A DNA stretch of 44,870 nucleotides from Acidimicrobiales bacterium (GTDB lineage: Bacteria > Actinomycetota > Acidimicrobiia > Acidimicrobiales > Aldehydirespiratoraceae). A model generated the notes under the pieces. That model was not told the origin of the DNA. It worked only from the letters and a program-made list of their open reading frames with translations, and ran no database searches. Of the stretch, positions 8,108 to 16,793 are shown piece after piece (position 1 is the stretch's first letter; the number at the start of each line of letters is the position of its first letter). The position numbers were made by a program, and so were the translations under genes. The stretch covers positions 1 to 44,870 of the forward strand of contig JAJCXX010000098.1 of the NCBI GenBank assembly GCA_029263195.1, in the 5' to 3' direction.

Positions 8108-8114
8108 TGATTCG

Positions 8115-8804
8115 ATGACAGCCCCCGCCCCCTCCGACGCCCCCGCGATCGAGCGGACCCCTCCCCGGCTGGTCAAGCCATTGATGCGGGGACGGTCCCA
8201 CGAATACGCGTTCATAGCGTCGCTCACCCTCGCTCCGATCATGATCGTGCTCGCTCCCGGCGTTGCGCCTCGATTCGTGGTGGCGGTCTACGTCGTCGGG
8301 ATCACGGGCCTGTTCGGGATCAGCGCCCTGTATCACCGACCGGCCTGGGGCCCGACGGGCCACGCGTTGATGCGCCGACTCGATCATTCGATGATCTTCA
8401 TCGCCATATCTGCCACCTACACCCCGATAGCGGTATTCGCCCTCGACGATGGCATCGGAACTCTCGTTCTGTGGGTGGTGTGGTTTGGAACCCTGAGTGG
8501 AATCATCCTTCACAATCTCTGGCCCCGGGCCCCCTACCACCTCACCGCGGTTCCCTATGTGGCCGTCGGATGGGTCGCTCTTCTCGCCATGAAAGACATT
8601 TGGAATTCCCTCGGCGTGGCCGGATTCGTTCTGGTGGTGGTCGGCGGCGGGCTCTACACGATCGGAGCCCTCGTCTATGCGCTCCGACGCCCCGACCCCT
8701 GGCCATCCACGTTCGGATATCACGAGATTTTTCATCTGCTGGTGATCTCGGCCGCGGCCCTGCACTACGTCAACTTCGTGTTTGTGGTGCTGCCCAAGGC
8801 CTGA
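8115..8804 (+). CDS. Hemolysin III / PAQR-family membrane protein
   Basis: About 229 residues with seven hydrophobic segments. The family's conserved polar sites are present: SALYHR after helix 2, DHSMIFIAISATYTP in helix 3 and FHLLVISAAALHYV in the last helix, supplying the Ser, Asp and His residues thought to bind zinc. Bacterial members are linked to membrane homeostasis; the hemolysin name is historical. The first 30 residues are polar, Pro-rich and cytosolic. I chose ATG 8115; TTG 8097 would add six residues. It is convergent with the XdhC gene, 3 bp away. Confidence 0.88.
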   Translation: MTAPAPSDAPAIERTPPRLVKPLMRGRSHEYAFIASLTLAPIMIVLAPGVAPRFVVAVYVVGITGLFGISALYHRPAWGPTGHALMRRLDHSMIFIAISATYTPIAVFALDDGIGTLVLWVVWFGTLSGIILHNLWPRAPYHLTAVPYVAVGWVALLAMKDIWNSLGVAGFVLVVVGGGLYTIGALVYALRRPDPWPSTFGYHEIFHLLVISAAALHYVNFVFVVLPKA

Positions 8805-8807
8805 CCG

Positions 8808-9593
8808 CTAGCCGTGTATCGGTCCCTCGGTGTCGCTGAGGGACTTGGCCTGGCGTCCGGTTCGACGGCCGATCATCTCCGACACGATCGACACTGCCGT
8901 CTCTTCCGGCGTACGAGCCCCGATGTCGAGCCCGATGGGCGAACACAGTCGCGCCAGTCCGGCTTCGTCGACGCCGGCCTCACGCAGCTTCTCGGTCCGG
9001 GCAGCGTGGGTCCGCCTGCTCCCCATCACGCCGACGTAGCCGACATCGGTGGCCAACGCCGACACCACTGCCGGAACGTCGAACTTCACATCGTGGGTGA
9101 GTATGCAGATGGCGTCACGTGGCCCCAGCTCGTCGCTGATCTCGTCGATCACCCGATTGGGCCAGTCGACCACCACCTCATGGGCCATGGGGAATCGCGC
9201 GGCAGTGGCGAACACCGGTCGGGCGTCGCAGACGGTGACCCGGTATCCGAGGACTCTGGCGATCTTGGCCAGCGCACCAGTGAAGTCGACCGCTCCGAAG
9301 ATCAACATTCGGGGCGGTGGCGCAAAACTCTCGACGAACACCGAGACCGTCTCCTCGCGCGCTTCCCCGTGGGATCCGTAGTGCCTCACCCCTGAACGGC
9401 CCGAGGCGAGTTCGCCGATGCTGTCGCGTTCGACCACACGGTCGAGATCTTCGTCACCGAGTGATCCTTCGACACACCCGCCGATGCCCACAAGCATCTT
9501 CGCTCCAACTCCCGGGCCCGACACGATGGTCGCCAAGGCCACCGGCGTCTCGGCCCGGATCGCCTCTCGGAAGGTGTCGTACAGGCCGGTCAC
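8808..9593 (-). CDS. XdhC/CoxI-family protein with Rossmann domain
   Basis: 261 residues. The N-terminal part keeps a short XdhC/CoxI segment (GIGGCVEGSLGDEDLDRVV) and the C-terminal half is the XdhC Rossmann domain (MLIFGAVDFTGALAKIA, then VTVCDARPVF, GYVGVMGSRRTHAART, IGLDIGARTPEETAVSI). XdhC proteins help insert the sulfurated molybdenum cofactor into xanthine-oxidase-family enzymes. It starts 4 bp after the short XdhC gene, so the two are probably translated together and may form one functional unit. Confidence 0.88.
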   Translation of the reverse strand: MTGLYDTFREAIRAETPVALATIVSGPGVGAKMLVGIGGCVEGSLGDEDLDRVVERDSIGELASGRSGVRHYGSHGEAREETVSVFVESFAPPPRMLIFGAVDFTGALAKIARVLGYRVTVCDARPVFATAARFPMAHEVVVDWPNRVIDEISDELGPRDAICILTHDVKFDVPAVVSALATDVGYVGVMGSRRTHAARTEKLREAGVDEAGLARLCSPIGLDIGARTPEETAVSIVSEMIGRRTGRQAKSLSDTEGPIHG

Positions 9594-9597
9594 GCGA

Positions 9598-9912
9598 TCA
9601 CCAGTCGAGCGGCTCGATGAACAGGTGGATGGTGCCCCCGCAGGTCAGGCCGACCGCAAACGCATCGTCGTCGCTGTAGCCAAACGTCACCATGCGGCGG
9701 TCGCCGGACTCGATCACGTCGAGAGCCTCGGTCACCACGGCGCCTTCGACACAGCCGCCCGACACCGAACCGATGACATCGCCGTGCTCCGAAACGGCCA
9801 TCGCGGCACCGGGCAGGCGGGGACCGGAACCCTCGACTTCGACGACACGGGCGATCGCCACTCTCAGGCCATCTTCGATCCATGGATCTAGATCATCGAG
9901 CAGTTCCTTCAT
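9598..9912 (-). CDS. XdhC/CoxI N-terminal domain, stand-alone
   Basis: 104 residues covering only the XdhC_CoxI domain: VAIARVVEVEGSGPRLPGAAM, then GDVIGSVSGGCVEGAV and a C-terminal GLTCGGTIHLFIEP. The conserved Cys in SGGCVEG and in TCGG are both kept. The Rossmann half is encoded by the next gene, so the family's usual two-domain protein is split or duplicated here. Start ATG 9912; it lies 45 bp after coxE in the same transcription direction. Confidence 0.87.
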   Translation of the reverse strand: MKELLDDLDPWIEDGLRVAIARVVEVEGSGPRLPGAAMAVSEHGDVIGSVSGGCVEGAVVTEALDVIESGDRRMVTFGYSDDDAFAVGLTCGGTIHLFIEPLDW

Positions 9913-9957
9913 GTCTCCATCCTGATCAGACGACAGCGGGAGGACTGCAAGGATGCC

Positions 9958-11106
9958 TCACCGACGACCGATGTGGGCACGAGACCGATCCGGATCGAGA
10001 ATCAGGCCCGCGAGCGTCTCGAGTGAGTCAAGCGAATGTCCTTCGAGAAACTCATCGACATGGGGTAGGGCCGCCGCCATGCCCCGAGCAAGCGGCTGGT
10101 AACCCGGCGAGGCCTTCAGCGGATTGACCCACACCACTCGATGCGCCACACGATGGAGCCGGCCCATTTGTTCGTCCATCTCGGATGGCTCACCCCGGTC
10201 CCACCCGTCGGAGAGGATCACGACCACGGCTCCTCGAGCCATGCCCCGACACCCCCATTCATCGTTGAAGACACGCAGCCCGTCGCCGAGTCGGGTTCCA
10301 CCCGACCAGTCAGCCACTGCCTCCCCGACCGCCGCAAGAGCTCGGTCGGGATCACGGCTCGACAGCTCGCGGGTCAGCCGGGTGAGTCTGGTGCCGAGGG
10401 CGAACGCCTCGACCCTCGTTCGGCCGGCCACGGTTGCGTGAAGGAACCGCATGAGGGCGCTGGCGTAGCTCTCCATTGACCCCGACACATCGAGCAGCAG
10501 GACGATTCGACGAGGACGCTTTCCCGGGGTGGTGCGAGCCAGACGCATGGGTTCGCCGCCGGCTTTCAGCGCCAGGCGAACCGTTCGACGCATGTCGAGG
10601 ACCGCGGAGCCTCTCGAGATTGGCCGGCGTCGGCGACTAGGCCTGGACGGCCCGCCGAATCGCATCTGCTCCATGAGACGCCGCGATTGCTCGAGTTCCT
10701 CGTTGCTGTAGGCCGCAAAGTCCTTGTGTCGAAGTGTCTCGGTCGAGCTGTAGGTGACGGTGATGGTGTCGTCGCCGTCCGGACCCTGCTCCATGTCGCC
10801 TTCGGTCGCGTCGGGGTCGTCGGTCTCCATCGAGATCGAGACCTCTTCCTGAGGTGGTCGCCAAACCAGTCCGGACGGGATTCCTCCCCAGTAGGCCACG
10901 AAGATGCCGTTGAAGATGGCGATGTCCTCGGGTCGGTGAACGAGGGCGGATCGCGCCGACCAGTACACGCCAGCCGGGTTGTCGACTCCGACCGCGGCCA
11001 ACGCCTCTGCGAACATCATCGAGGAGGTCACCGACACCGGGTGGCCCGAACGACGCAAGGTCGAGACGAACCCGACCGCGGCGGTCTCAGGAATGGTTGA
11101 CCGCAC
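9958..11106 (-). CDS. coxE: CoxE-like VWA-domain protein
   Basis: 382 residues. The C-terminal half is a von Willebrand A fold with a complete MIDAS start (VLLLDVSGSMES, about residue 206) and later GTRLGDGLRVF and VVVILSDGWDRGE. The N-terminal half is helical with an acidic centre. In carbon-monoxide dehydrogenase systems CoxE works with the AAA+ protein CoxD in maturing the Mo/Cu active site. The GTG start at 11106 lies 20 bp inside the end of coxD, so translation is coupled. A basic stretch (RPSRRRRPIS) precedes the VWA domain. Confidence 0.92.
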   Translation of the reverse strand: MRSTIPETAAVGFVSTLRRSGHPVSVTSSMMFAEALAAVGVDNPAGVYWSARSALVHRPEDIAIFNGIFVAYWGGIPSGLVWRPPQEEVSISMETDDPDATEGDMEQGPDGDDTITVTYSSTETLRHKDFAAYSNEELEQSRRLMEQMRFGGPSRPSRRRRPISRGSAVLDMRRTVRLALKAGGEPMRLARTTPGKRPRRIVLLLDVSGSMESYASALMRFLHATVAGRTRVEAFALGTRLTRLTRELSSRDPDRALAAVGEAVADWSGGTRLGDGLRVFNDEWGCRGMARGAVVVILSDGWDRGEPSEMDEQMGRLHRVAHRVVWVNPLKASPGYQPLARGMAAALPHVDEFLEGHSLDSLETLAGLILDPDRSRAHIGRR

Positions 11107-12016
11107 GAGCCGCCGTCAGAACGACCGAGAGATCATGGTCTCGAACCCGCTCATGGTCTTCGCGGTACTTCAGGAGCGTGCCGAGAGTGTCCTCCACGTG
11201 GGCCTCCACCAGCTCGTCGTCACCGAGCAGAGTGAGAGCCCGGGCCCAGTCGATCGTCTCAGCAACTCCCGGCGGCTTGTAGAGGCCCATTTCACGTATC
11301 GAAGCGGTGGCCGCCGCGACTTGCGCGGCCAGGCGATCGCTCACCTCGGGAGCCCTTATCCGGATGATGCTGATCTCTCGGGCGAGATCGGGATGCTCAA
11401 CCCAGTGGTAGAGGCAGCGCCTTTTCAACGCGTCGTGCACGTCGCGCGTGCGGTTCGATGTCACCACCACGATCGGCGGTTCGATGGCGGAAAACGTTCC
11501 TATCTCGGGAACGGTGACCGAGTAGTCGGCCAGGATCTCCAATAGGAACGCCTCGAACTCGTCGTCGGCCCGATCGACCTCATCGATGAGCAGCACCGGT
11601 GGGGGCCCGGCGCCGTGGGCGATGGCTTGTAAGAGCGGCCGGCGTACGAGGAACCTCTCGTCGTAGAGCTCGTCCTCCAGATCGTCGGACGACACATCAG
11701 CGGCCCGGCCGGTGGCCTCGGCACTGCGAATGTGGAGCAACTGACGGGAGTAGTCCCATTCGTAGACCGCCTGGGATACGTCGATTCCCTCATAGCACTG
11801 GAGGCGGATGAGCGGCCCGCCGATCCAGTCGGCCAGCACGCGGGCGACCTCAGTCTTGCCCACCCCTGGTTCGCCTTCGAGCAACAGCGGACGGTGCAGA
11901 CGCAGGGCCAGGAATATCGAGGTGGCCAATCCGTCGTCGGGGAGATACCGGTGGGCTCGGAGTGCTTCGGCCACGGTCTCCGCCGAATCAACGGAGTTGA
12001 TGTCTGGATACGGCAT
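11087..12016 (-). CDS. coxD: CoxD-like MoxR-type AAA+ ATPase
   Basis: 309 residues. Walker A is LEGEPGVGKTEVARVLA (about 45), Walker B is VLLIDEVDRADDEFEAF, sensor 1 is VVTSNRTRDVHDALKRRC and the arginine-rich lid follows. The MoxR family are chaperone-like ATPases that pair with a VWA protein, here coxE, overlapping by 20 bp. The predicted role is remodelling of the molybdenum hydroxylase during metallocentre assembly. ATG start at 12016; a 46-residue ORF ends 45 bp upstream on the same strand. Confidence 0.93.
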   Translation of the reverse strand: MPYPDINSVDSAETVAEALRAHRYLPDDGLATSIFLALRLHRPLLLEGEPGVGKTEVARVLADWIGGPLIRLQCYEGIDVSQAVYEWDYSRQLLHIRSAEATGRAADVSSDDLEDELYDERFLVRRPLLQAIAHGAGPPPVLLIDEVDRADDEFEAFLLEILADYSVTVPEIGTFSAIEPPIVVVTSNRTRDVHDALKRRCLYHWVEHPDLAREISIIRIRAPEVSDRLAAQVAAATASIREMGLYKPPGVAETIDWARALTLLGDDELVEAHVEDTLGTLLKYREDHERVRDHDLSVVLTAARAVNHS

Positions 12017-12061
12017 TCACCCAGAGTATGGGGCCTGCCACCCTTGTCCAAAGATGCCAGA

Positions 12062-12202
12062 TCAGTAGAAGAGGCGCCGAACCCCTTCGAGGGTCTTGCT
12101 CGAGTCGGACAGAACCGAGATGGGGGCGTGAGCCGAACGCAGGTCCTGATGGCGGTTCCATGCAGTGAGGAGGCTGGCGAAGTTGTCGTCGAAGTTGTGC
12201 AT
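12062..12202 (-). CDS. Small protein, 46 aa, unknown
   Basis: An ATG-started ORF beginning MHNFDDNFASLLTAWNRHQD and ending GVRRLFY before TGA. Third positions are mostly C or G, as in neighbouring real genes, whereas longer overlapping frames here show no such bias. It is amphipathic, with no Cys and no membrane segment. It sits just upstream of coxD on the same strand and divergent from the Lrp regulator, with a perfect 12-bp palindrome 10 bp before its start. I know no family for it. Confidence 0.55.
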   Translation of the reverse strand: MHNFDDNFASLLTAWNRHQDLRSAHAPISVLSDSSKTLEGVRRLFY

Positions 12203-12212
12203 GGTTGGAGTT

Positions 12213-12224
12213 TACGAATTCGTA
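12213..12224. promoter_or_regulatory. Perfect 12-bp palindrome TACGAATTCGTA
   Basis: An AT-centred perfect dyad in the 122-bp gap between the minus-strand small ORF (start 12202) and the plus-strand Lrp/AsnC gene (start 12325). Lrp-family regulators commonly bind AT-rich dyads next to their own gene, so this is a candidate operator for autoregulation and for the small ORF-coxD-coxE transcript. Binding is inference. Confidence 0.4.
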
Positions 12225-12324
12225 TGCCGAGATTTCCATGTTTCCGAAGGGCGATCGGTCTCAAACCCAGTGTTTTCATAAGTAGACTGGGAGCACATAG
12301 TCGATTTCGAAAGTGACCTTACCG

Positions 12325-12765
12325 ATGACCGACACCATTGCTCTGCAGATCCTCAACGAACTCCAGCACGACGGGCGGATCAGCTACCGCGAGCTCGGCG
12401 AACGGGTCGGCCTGTCGGCACCCGCTGTCACCGAACGAATCCGGAGACTCGAACGCGATGGCGTCATAACCGGATATCACGCCACGGTCGACCCGGCCGC
12501 CTTGGGCTTCCCGATGTTGGCGATCGTTCGTATCCACTCCGCCGGTCCCAAGTCCCACCGAATAGATGAGCTGGCCGAGCAGATGGACGAGGTCGTCGAG
12601 TGCCACCGCGTCACCGGCTCCGAGAGCCACGTTCTGCGAGTGCGGCTCCGCGACGTGGAGCATCTCGGCGAGTTGGTGGAACAGTTCTGGGAGTACGGCG
12701 ACACGATCACCAACATTGTCACCTCGACTCCGGTGGCCCACCGCAACGTGCGGGCCGCCCGTTGA
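12325..12765 (+). CDS. Lrp/AsnC-family transcriptional regulator
   Basis: 146 residues. Residues 3-50 form the winged helix-turn-helix (LQILNELQHDGRISYRELGE, then GLSAPAVTERIRRLERDGVI) and the rest is the RAM ligand-binding domain with the MDEVVECHRVTGSESHVLRVR core. It should bind DNA as a dimer or octamer and respond to an amino acid or other small ligand. I chose ATG 12325; GTG 12313 would add four residues. A -10-like TAGACT lies at 12283-12288. It is the only regulator inside the cox cluster, convergent with coxM, so it is the obvious candidate to control it. Confidence 0.9.
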   Translation: MTDTIALQILNELQHDGRISYRELGERVGLSAPAVTERIRRLERDGVITGYHATVDPAALGFPMLAIVRIHSAGPKSHRIDELAEQMDEVVECHRVTGSESHVLRVRLRDVEHLGELVEQFWEYGDTITNIVTSTPVAHRNVRAAR

Positions 12766-12790
12766 AATCGGCCGAACCGAGCAAACCGGC

Positions 12791-13618
12791 TCAGGCCACC
12801 CCGGAGGCCTCGAGTCCGCGCCTCACCAGCACCGCCGCCAGATGGGCACGGAATTCGGCGTTGGCGTTGAGATCCGACGGGGCGTCGCACCCCTCGGCCG
12901 CGAGGGCCGAAGCATCGGCGGAACTTGCACCCGTTCGAACGGCATCCTCGACCGATGCCGCTCTCACCGGACGGCTGTCCATGTTGACCAGGCCGACACC
13001 CACGTTGTCGCCATCGACCAGCACGGAGGCACCGACGATGGCCCAGTCCTGAGCCCGCCGGTTGAACTTCTGGAACGACCAGCTGGCCTCGGGAACCTTC
13101 GGTACGCGGATTTCAGTCAAGAGTTCGGTTTCACCAATTGCCGTCTCGAGAAAACCGAGGAAGAAGTCGGACGAGGAGACCTCTCGCTGGCCGCCTGGCC
13201 CGGAGATGACCATCACCGCGCGCAACGCAATGAGAGCCGAAGGAATGTCGGACGCGGGGTCGCCGTGGGAGACGGAACCACCGATGGTGCCTCGATGACG
13301 AACCTGGGGATCGCCGACCTTCGAAGTGGCCTCGGCCAGAAGCCCGCACTGCGAGCGAACCAGCGGATCGTTCTCGACGTCGAAATGTCGAGTGAGGGCA
13401 CCAATCGCGAGGTGATCCCCTGAATCGTTCACATACGACAGCCCACTCAGCCGGCCGATGTCGACCAGGACCGACGGAGCGGCGAGCCGAAACTTCATCA
13501 ACGGCACCAACGAATGCCCGCCGGCGATGAGCTTGGCCTCATCGCCATGCTCGGCGAGGAGGTCGAGGGCATGCTGGGCCGACTCGGCCCGCTGATAGTC
13601 GAAGGCCACCGGGATCAT
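12791..13618 (-). CDS. coxM: CoxM-like FAD-binding medium subunit of a molybdenum hydroxylase
   Basis: 275 residues. The two FAD pyrophosphate-binding motifs are present: [13 protein letters not shown] near residue 32 and [14 protein letters not shown] near residue 111. The C-terminal CO-dehydrogenase flavoprotein domain follows. It passes electrons from the 2Fe-2S subunit to the acceptor. The ATG start at 13618 overlaps the coxS stop (ATGA). It ends 25 bp from the convergent Lrp gene. Confidence 0.94.
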   Translation of the reverse strand: MIPVAFDYQRAESAQHALDLLAEHGDEAKLIAGGHSLVPLMKFRLAAPSVLVDIGRLSGLSYVNDSGDHLAIGALTRHFDVENDPLVRSQCGLLAEATSKVGDPQVRHRGTIGGSVSHGDPASDIPSALIALRAVMVISGPGGQREVSSSDFFLGFLETAIGETELLTEIRVPKVPEASWSFQKFNRRAQDWAIVGASVLVDGDNVGVGLVNMDSRPVRAASVEDAVRTGASSADASALAAEGCDAPSDLNANAEFRAHLAAVLVRRGLEASGVA

Positions 13619-14091
13619 TGTTGGCCTCCTCTTGTGCAGGCCATCACCGATTTCACGATGTTGTGGTATCCGGTGCAGCGGCAGAGATTTCCCTCTAGGC
13701 CTTCACGCACCTGGGCTTCGGTCGCGTTGGGAATCTCCTGGAGCAACGAGGTCGCCGCCATCACCATGCCCGGGGTGCAGTATCCGCACTGGAGGCCGTG
13801 ATTGGCATGAAAGGCCTCCTGCATCGGATGCAGAGTGCCGTCGGCGTCGGCCATCCCCTCGATGGTCGTGACCGACTGCCCATCGGCCTGCACAGCGAAG
13901 ATGGTGCAGCTCTTCACGGCCTCTCCGTCGAGGTGAACCGTGCACGCTCCGCACGACGAAGAATCGCAACCGACGTTGGTTCCCGTGAGCCCGCAGTTCT
14001 CCCGCAGGTAGTGCACGAGCAGCGTTCGCGGTTCCACATCGTGGGACTGCCTGGTGCCATTGACTGTCACTTCGACCTGCAACTTCTTCAC
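13615..14091 (-). CDS. coxS: CoxS-like 2Fe-2S small subunit
   Basis: 158 residues with all eight cluster Cys: the plant-type ferredoxin set ([18 protein letters not shown] and a later SC) and the C-terminal helical set (CGYCTPG and CRCTGY). It carries electrons from the molybdenum centre to the FAD subunit. I use GTG 14091, which gives the family-typical start [12 protein letters not shown]; an in-frame GTG at 14133 would add 14 residues with no family match. The stop overlaps coxM. Upstream are ABC-exporter genes instead of coxL, which is unusual. Confidence 0.94.
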   Translation of the reverse strand: MKKLQVEVTVNGTRQSHDVEPRTLLVHYLRENCGLTGTNVGCDSSSCGACTVHLDGEAVKSCTIFAVQADGQSVTTIEGMADADGTLHPMQEAFHANHGLQCGYCTPGMVMAATSLLQEIPNATEAQVREGLEGNLCRCTGYHNIVKSVMACTRGGQQ

Positions 14092-14155
14092 CTTTGGTCG
14101 GGTCTGGCTGAAACGTAACTGAGACCGCCGCACCGACGCACGCCGGCCCTACGAA

Positions 14156-14989
14156 TCATGGATTTCGACGCTGGAGTTCGTAGCTCGACCATCCACCGAA
14201 GATCACCACACCGAGGACCAACGCCAGAAGGCCCGGCCAGGTGTCGGCCCACGTGACCGGCCCGAGAAAGCCCTGACGGGTCATGCGCAAGATGTTGGTG
14301 ATCGGGTTGATTCGGGCCACCGAATGCAGCCAGCCCGAGAGCAGGACCAGAGGCATCTGGCCGATCGACGGGAACAACGCGAGGAACGACATCATCTGAA
14401 TAAACGACATAGCTTTGATGTCGTTCATTCTCAACACGACAGCTAGGCCGAATGCGCCGATCACCACGCCAGTGCCCACTCCCCCGATGTACACCAGCGT
14501 CACGCCCAGGACTCCGCCGGGCATGTCGGCTCCCCGAATGGCCGCGGCCACCAGCACGATCGTTATCGGTACAAGAGCCCTGATGGCCGTATAGACCAGA
14601 GGGGCCACGAGAATCGCACTTCTTCTGATCGGGCTCACGAGGAGTCGATCGATGAAGCCACCGTCGAGATCGTTGGCCATGGCACCGGCCGCACCTACAC
14701 CCGCAAACGACGAACCCTGGATCAGGGCGAACGCCGCGACCCAGTTGATCACGTCGTCGGTCGGGTAGCCCGGAACATTCGACACGCCATCGAAGCTGCC
14801 GGTGAAGGCGACCACGAAAAACAACGGCATGACCGCCATCGGAATGATGATCGAAGGAAGCCTCGTGACCCTCACCAGGTTCCGTCGTGTCAGCCACGCA
14901 ACGCTTCTCAACATCGATGAGTAGACATCGCCGGCCATCATCACCTGATCGTCGGGGACTGCCGGACGTAGTCGAGTCACCGCGGTCAT
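14156..14989 (-). CDS. ABC-2 type transporter permease (DrrB-like)
   Basis: 277 residues with six hydrophobic segments and the ABC-2 pattern of a first cytosolic coupling helix (WLTRRNLVRVTRLP), then long loops. FIDRLLVSPIRRSAIL is the conserved cytosolic stretch of the DrrB group, and the end reads INPITNILRMTRQGFLGP. ATG 14989 overlaps the stop of the preceding permease (ATGA). It pairs with that permease and the ATPase to form a heteromeric exporter. The gap to coxS is 64 bp. Confidence 0.88.
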   Translation of the reverse strand: MTAVTRLRPAVPDDQVMMAGDVYSSMLRSVAWLTRRNLVRVTRLPSIIIPMAVMPLFFVVAFTGSFDGVSNVPGYPTDDVINWVAAFALIQGSSFAGVGAAGAMANDLDGGFIDRLLVSPIRRSAILVAPLVYTAIRALVPITIVLVAAAIRGADMPGGVLGVTLVYIGGVGTGVVIGAFGLAVVLRMNDIKAMSFIQMMSFLALFPSIGQMPLVLLSGWLHSVARINPITNILRMTRQGFLGPVTWADTWPGLLALVLGVVIFGGWSSYELQRRNP

Positions 14990-15813
14990 TTGACGTCCAG
15001 CCGACGCAGATACATCCGGTACGACCACGACATCGACACCGCGGCAACCGCGAGTGTGAGGCCGACGGCCTGACCGACATCGGTCCAAGACCACCCGGAG
15101 ATCACCAGCCGACGGATCGGATCGACGATGAACGTGAACGGGTTGGCCTCGGCCACACTCTGATACCAGCCCTTCATCAGCTCGGTCGGGAAGAAAGCCG
15201 ACGACACGAAGATGAAGACGAAGGTGAGCGGAAACATCGCCTGAGTCGCCTCGGAACTGCCGGTTCGCAACGCCACCGCCACCCCGAATCCGCCTATGGC
15301 GATCGACAGCAGCGCCGCGATGAACGCGATCGCCAGAGCGCCCGTTATGCCGCTGGCAACTGGTGCGCCGAAGATGAGGAACACGCCGATGAGCACCAGA
15401 GCCTCGAGACCCGAGAAAACCGCGCCGCCCATGATCCGGCCGATCAGAACCGACTGACGAGCCACCGGGGAAGCAATCAACCGTTCGAAGAACCCGTTTT
15501 CGATGTCGATCGCCAAATCAGTGCCGGCATTTCCCGCTCCGAACGCGATCCCTTGCAGCACCGATGCCGGAAGGATGAACTGCAGGAAGGAATCGACCGG
15601 AGGAAACTCGGGCAGGTGAACCGCTGAACCGAACTGGGCCGAATAGACCGCGGCAAGCATCAACGGGAGAATCATTCCGGGCACCCACGCCCCCGGGCTA
15701 CGCCAGGTCGAGATGATCGACCTCTTCGCCAGGGCGGCGGCCTGCTCGATCACCACGATCCATCGATGGCGACCGTCCATGCCGAGCACAGGCTCCGGGA
15801 GGACCGCCGTCAC
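14986..15813 (-). CDS. ABC-2 type transporter permease (DrrB-like)
   Basis: 275 residues, paralogous in layout to the next gene: coupling helix LAKRSIISTWRSPGAWVPG, then GFFERLIASPVARQSVLIGR, six hydrophobic segments and the ending NPFTFIVDPIRRLVISG. The GTG start at 15813 overlaps the ATPase stop (GTGA), and its own stop overlaps the second permease. Two distinct permeases suggest a heterodimeric membrane channel. The substrate is unknown. Confidence 0.88.
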   Translation of the reverse strand: MTAVLPEPVLGMDGRHRWIVVIEQAAALAKRSIISTWRSPGAWVPGMILPLMLAAVYSAQFGSAVHLPEFPPVDSFLQFILPASVLQGIAFGAGNAGTDLAIDIENGFFERLIASPVARQSVLIGRIMGGAVFSGLEALVLIGVFLIFGAPVASGITGALAIAFIAALLSIAIGGFGVAVALRTGSSEATQAMFPLTFVFIFVSSAFFPTELMKGWYQSVAEANPFTFIVDPIRRLVISGWSWTDVGQAVGLTLAVAAVSMSWSYRMYLRRLDVK

Positions 15814-16793
15814 GGTTCCTCCACGCTGCCTTCGTCGAGTTCATCATCATCTTCATCGCCTTCGAGGCGGCGGCCGGTGGCATCGGAAAAGACGTCGTCG
15901 AGGCTCGGTGTGTCGAGCTCGATATGGGCCACCGGGACACCTTGCGCATCGAGCGACCTCACAACATCGGCCAGACGGGTGGCGCCACCCGAGAGACCGA
16001 TGGCCAGTCGTCCGTGTCGGGCCGGGCGCCATTCGCCGAACGTGGAGAGCACCGCCTTGGCGGTGTCGAGCATGATCTCGTCGCCGATCTCGATGCGAAG
16101 CGTGGGGTCACCGACCTCGTCCTTGAGATCCGCGGGGTCTCCCTGTCGAACGATCTTTCCGCCGTCGATGATCGCTATCCGGCCCGCCAGCTGATCGGCC
16201 TCCTCCAGGTACTGCGTGGTGAGGAACACGGTGGTTCCCTCCTTGTTGAGGGTGCGAACCTCCTCCCACATCGACTGGCGACTCGTCGGGTCGAGCCCGG
16301 TGGTGGGTTCGTCGAGAAACAACACACTCGGACGATGTATGAGAGCCAAAGCCAGATCGAGGCGTCGCTTCATGCCGCCCGAGTACTGGCCGATCCGACG
16401 GTCGCCTGCCCCGGTCAGCCCGACTCGCTCGAGGAGCTCACCTGATCGTCCGGTGGCATCCTTCGACCCGAGCCCGTGAAGAATGGCCTGCAACTTGAGA
16501 AGCTCGTTGCCGGTCATCAAGGGATCGATCGCGGCGTCCTGCAGAGCCACGCCGATGGACCGGCGCACCATGTTGGGATCCTTTATCACGTCGTAGCCGG
16601 CCACTCTCGCAGTGCCGCCGGTGGGCTTCAGCAACGTCACCAGCATCCGCACCGTTGTCGACTTTCCGGCGCCGTTGGGACCGAGAAATCCGAAGATCTC
16701 ACCTTGCTCAACCACAAGATCGATCCCGTCGACCGCGCGCAGGTCACCGAATCGCCGCTCGAGGCCGTAGGCCTCCACCGGTTTGTAGGTCAC
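15810..16793 (-). CDS. ABC transporter ATP-binding protein (DrrA-like)
   Basis: 327 residues. Walker A is GPNGAGKS at residues 38-45, the signature is YSGGMKRRLDLAL, Walker B is VLFLDEPTTGLD and the H-loop region is VFLTTQYLEEADQLA. The C-terminal 80 residues match the regulatory extension of daunorubicin-resistance ATPases and end in a strongly acidic tail. The GTG start at 16793 overlaps the coxL stop (GTGA), so the exporter's ATPase is translated directly behind the hydroxylase large subunit. It energises export by the two permeases. Confidence 0.92.
   Translation of the reverse strand: MTYKPVEAYGLERRFGDLRAVDGIDLVVEQGEIFGFLGPNGAGKSTTVRMLVTLLKPTGGTARVAGYDVIKDPNMVRRSIGVALQDAAIDPLMTGNELLKLQAILHGLGSKDATGRSGELLERVGLTGAGDRRIGQYSGGMKRRLDLALALIHRPSVLFLDEPTTGLDPTSRQSMWEEVRTLNKEGTTVFLTTQYLEEADQLAGRIAIIDGGKIVRQGDPADLKDEVGDPTLRIEIGDEIMLDTAKAVLSTFGEWRPARHGRLAIGLSGGATRLADVVRSLDAQGVPVAHIELDTPSLDDVFSDATGRRLEGDEDDDELDEGSVEEP

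Noticed and set aside
12566..13423. Plus-strand ORF extending past the Lrp gene over coxM
   Set aside because: It is out of frame with the Lrp gene and antisense to coxM; composition is shadow-like.
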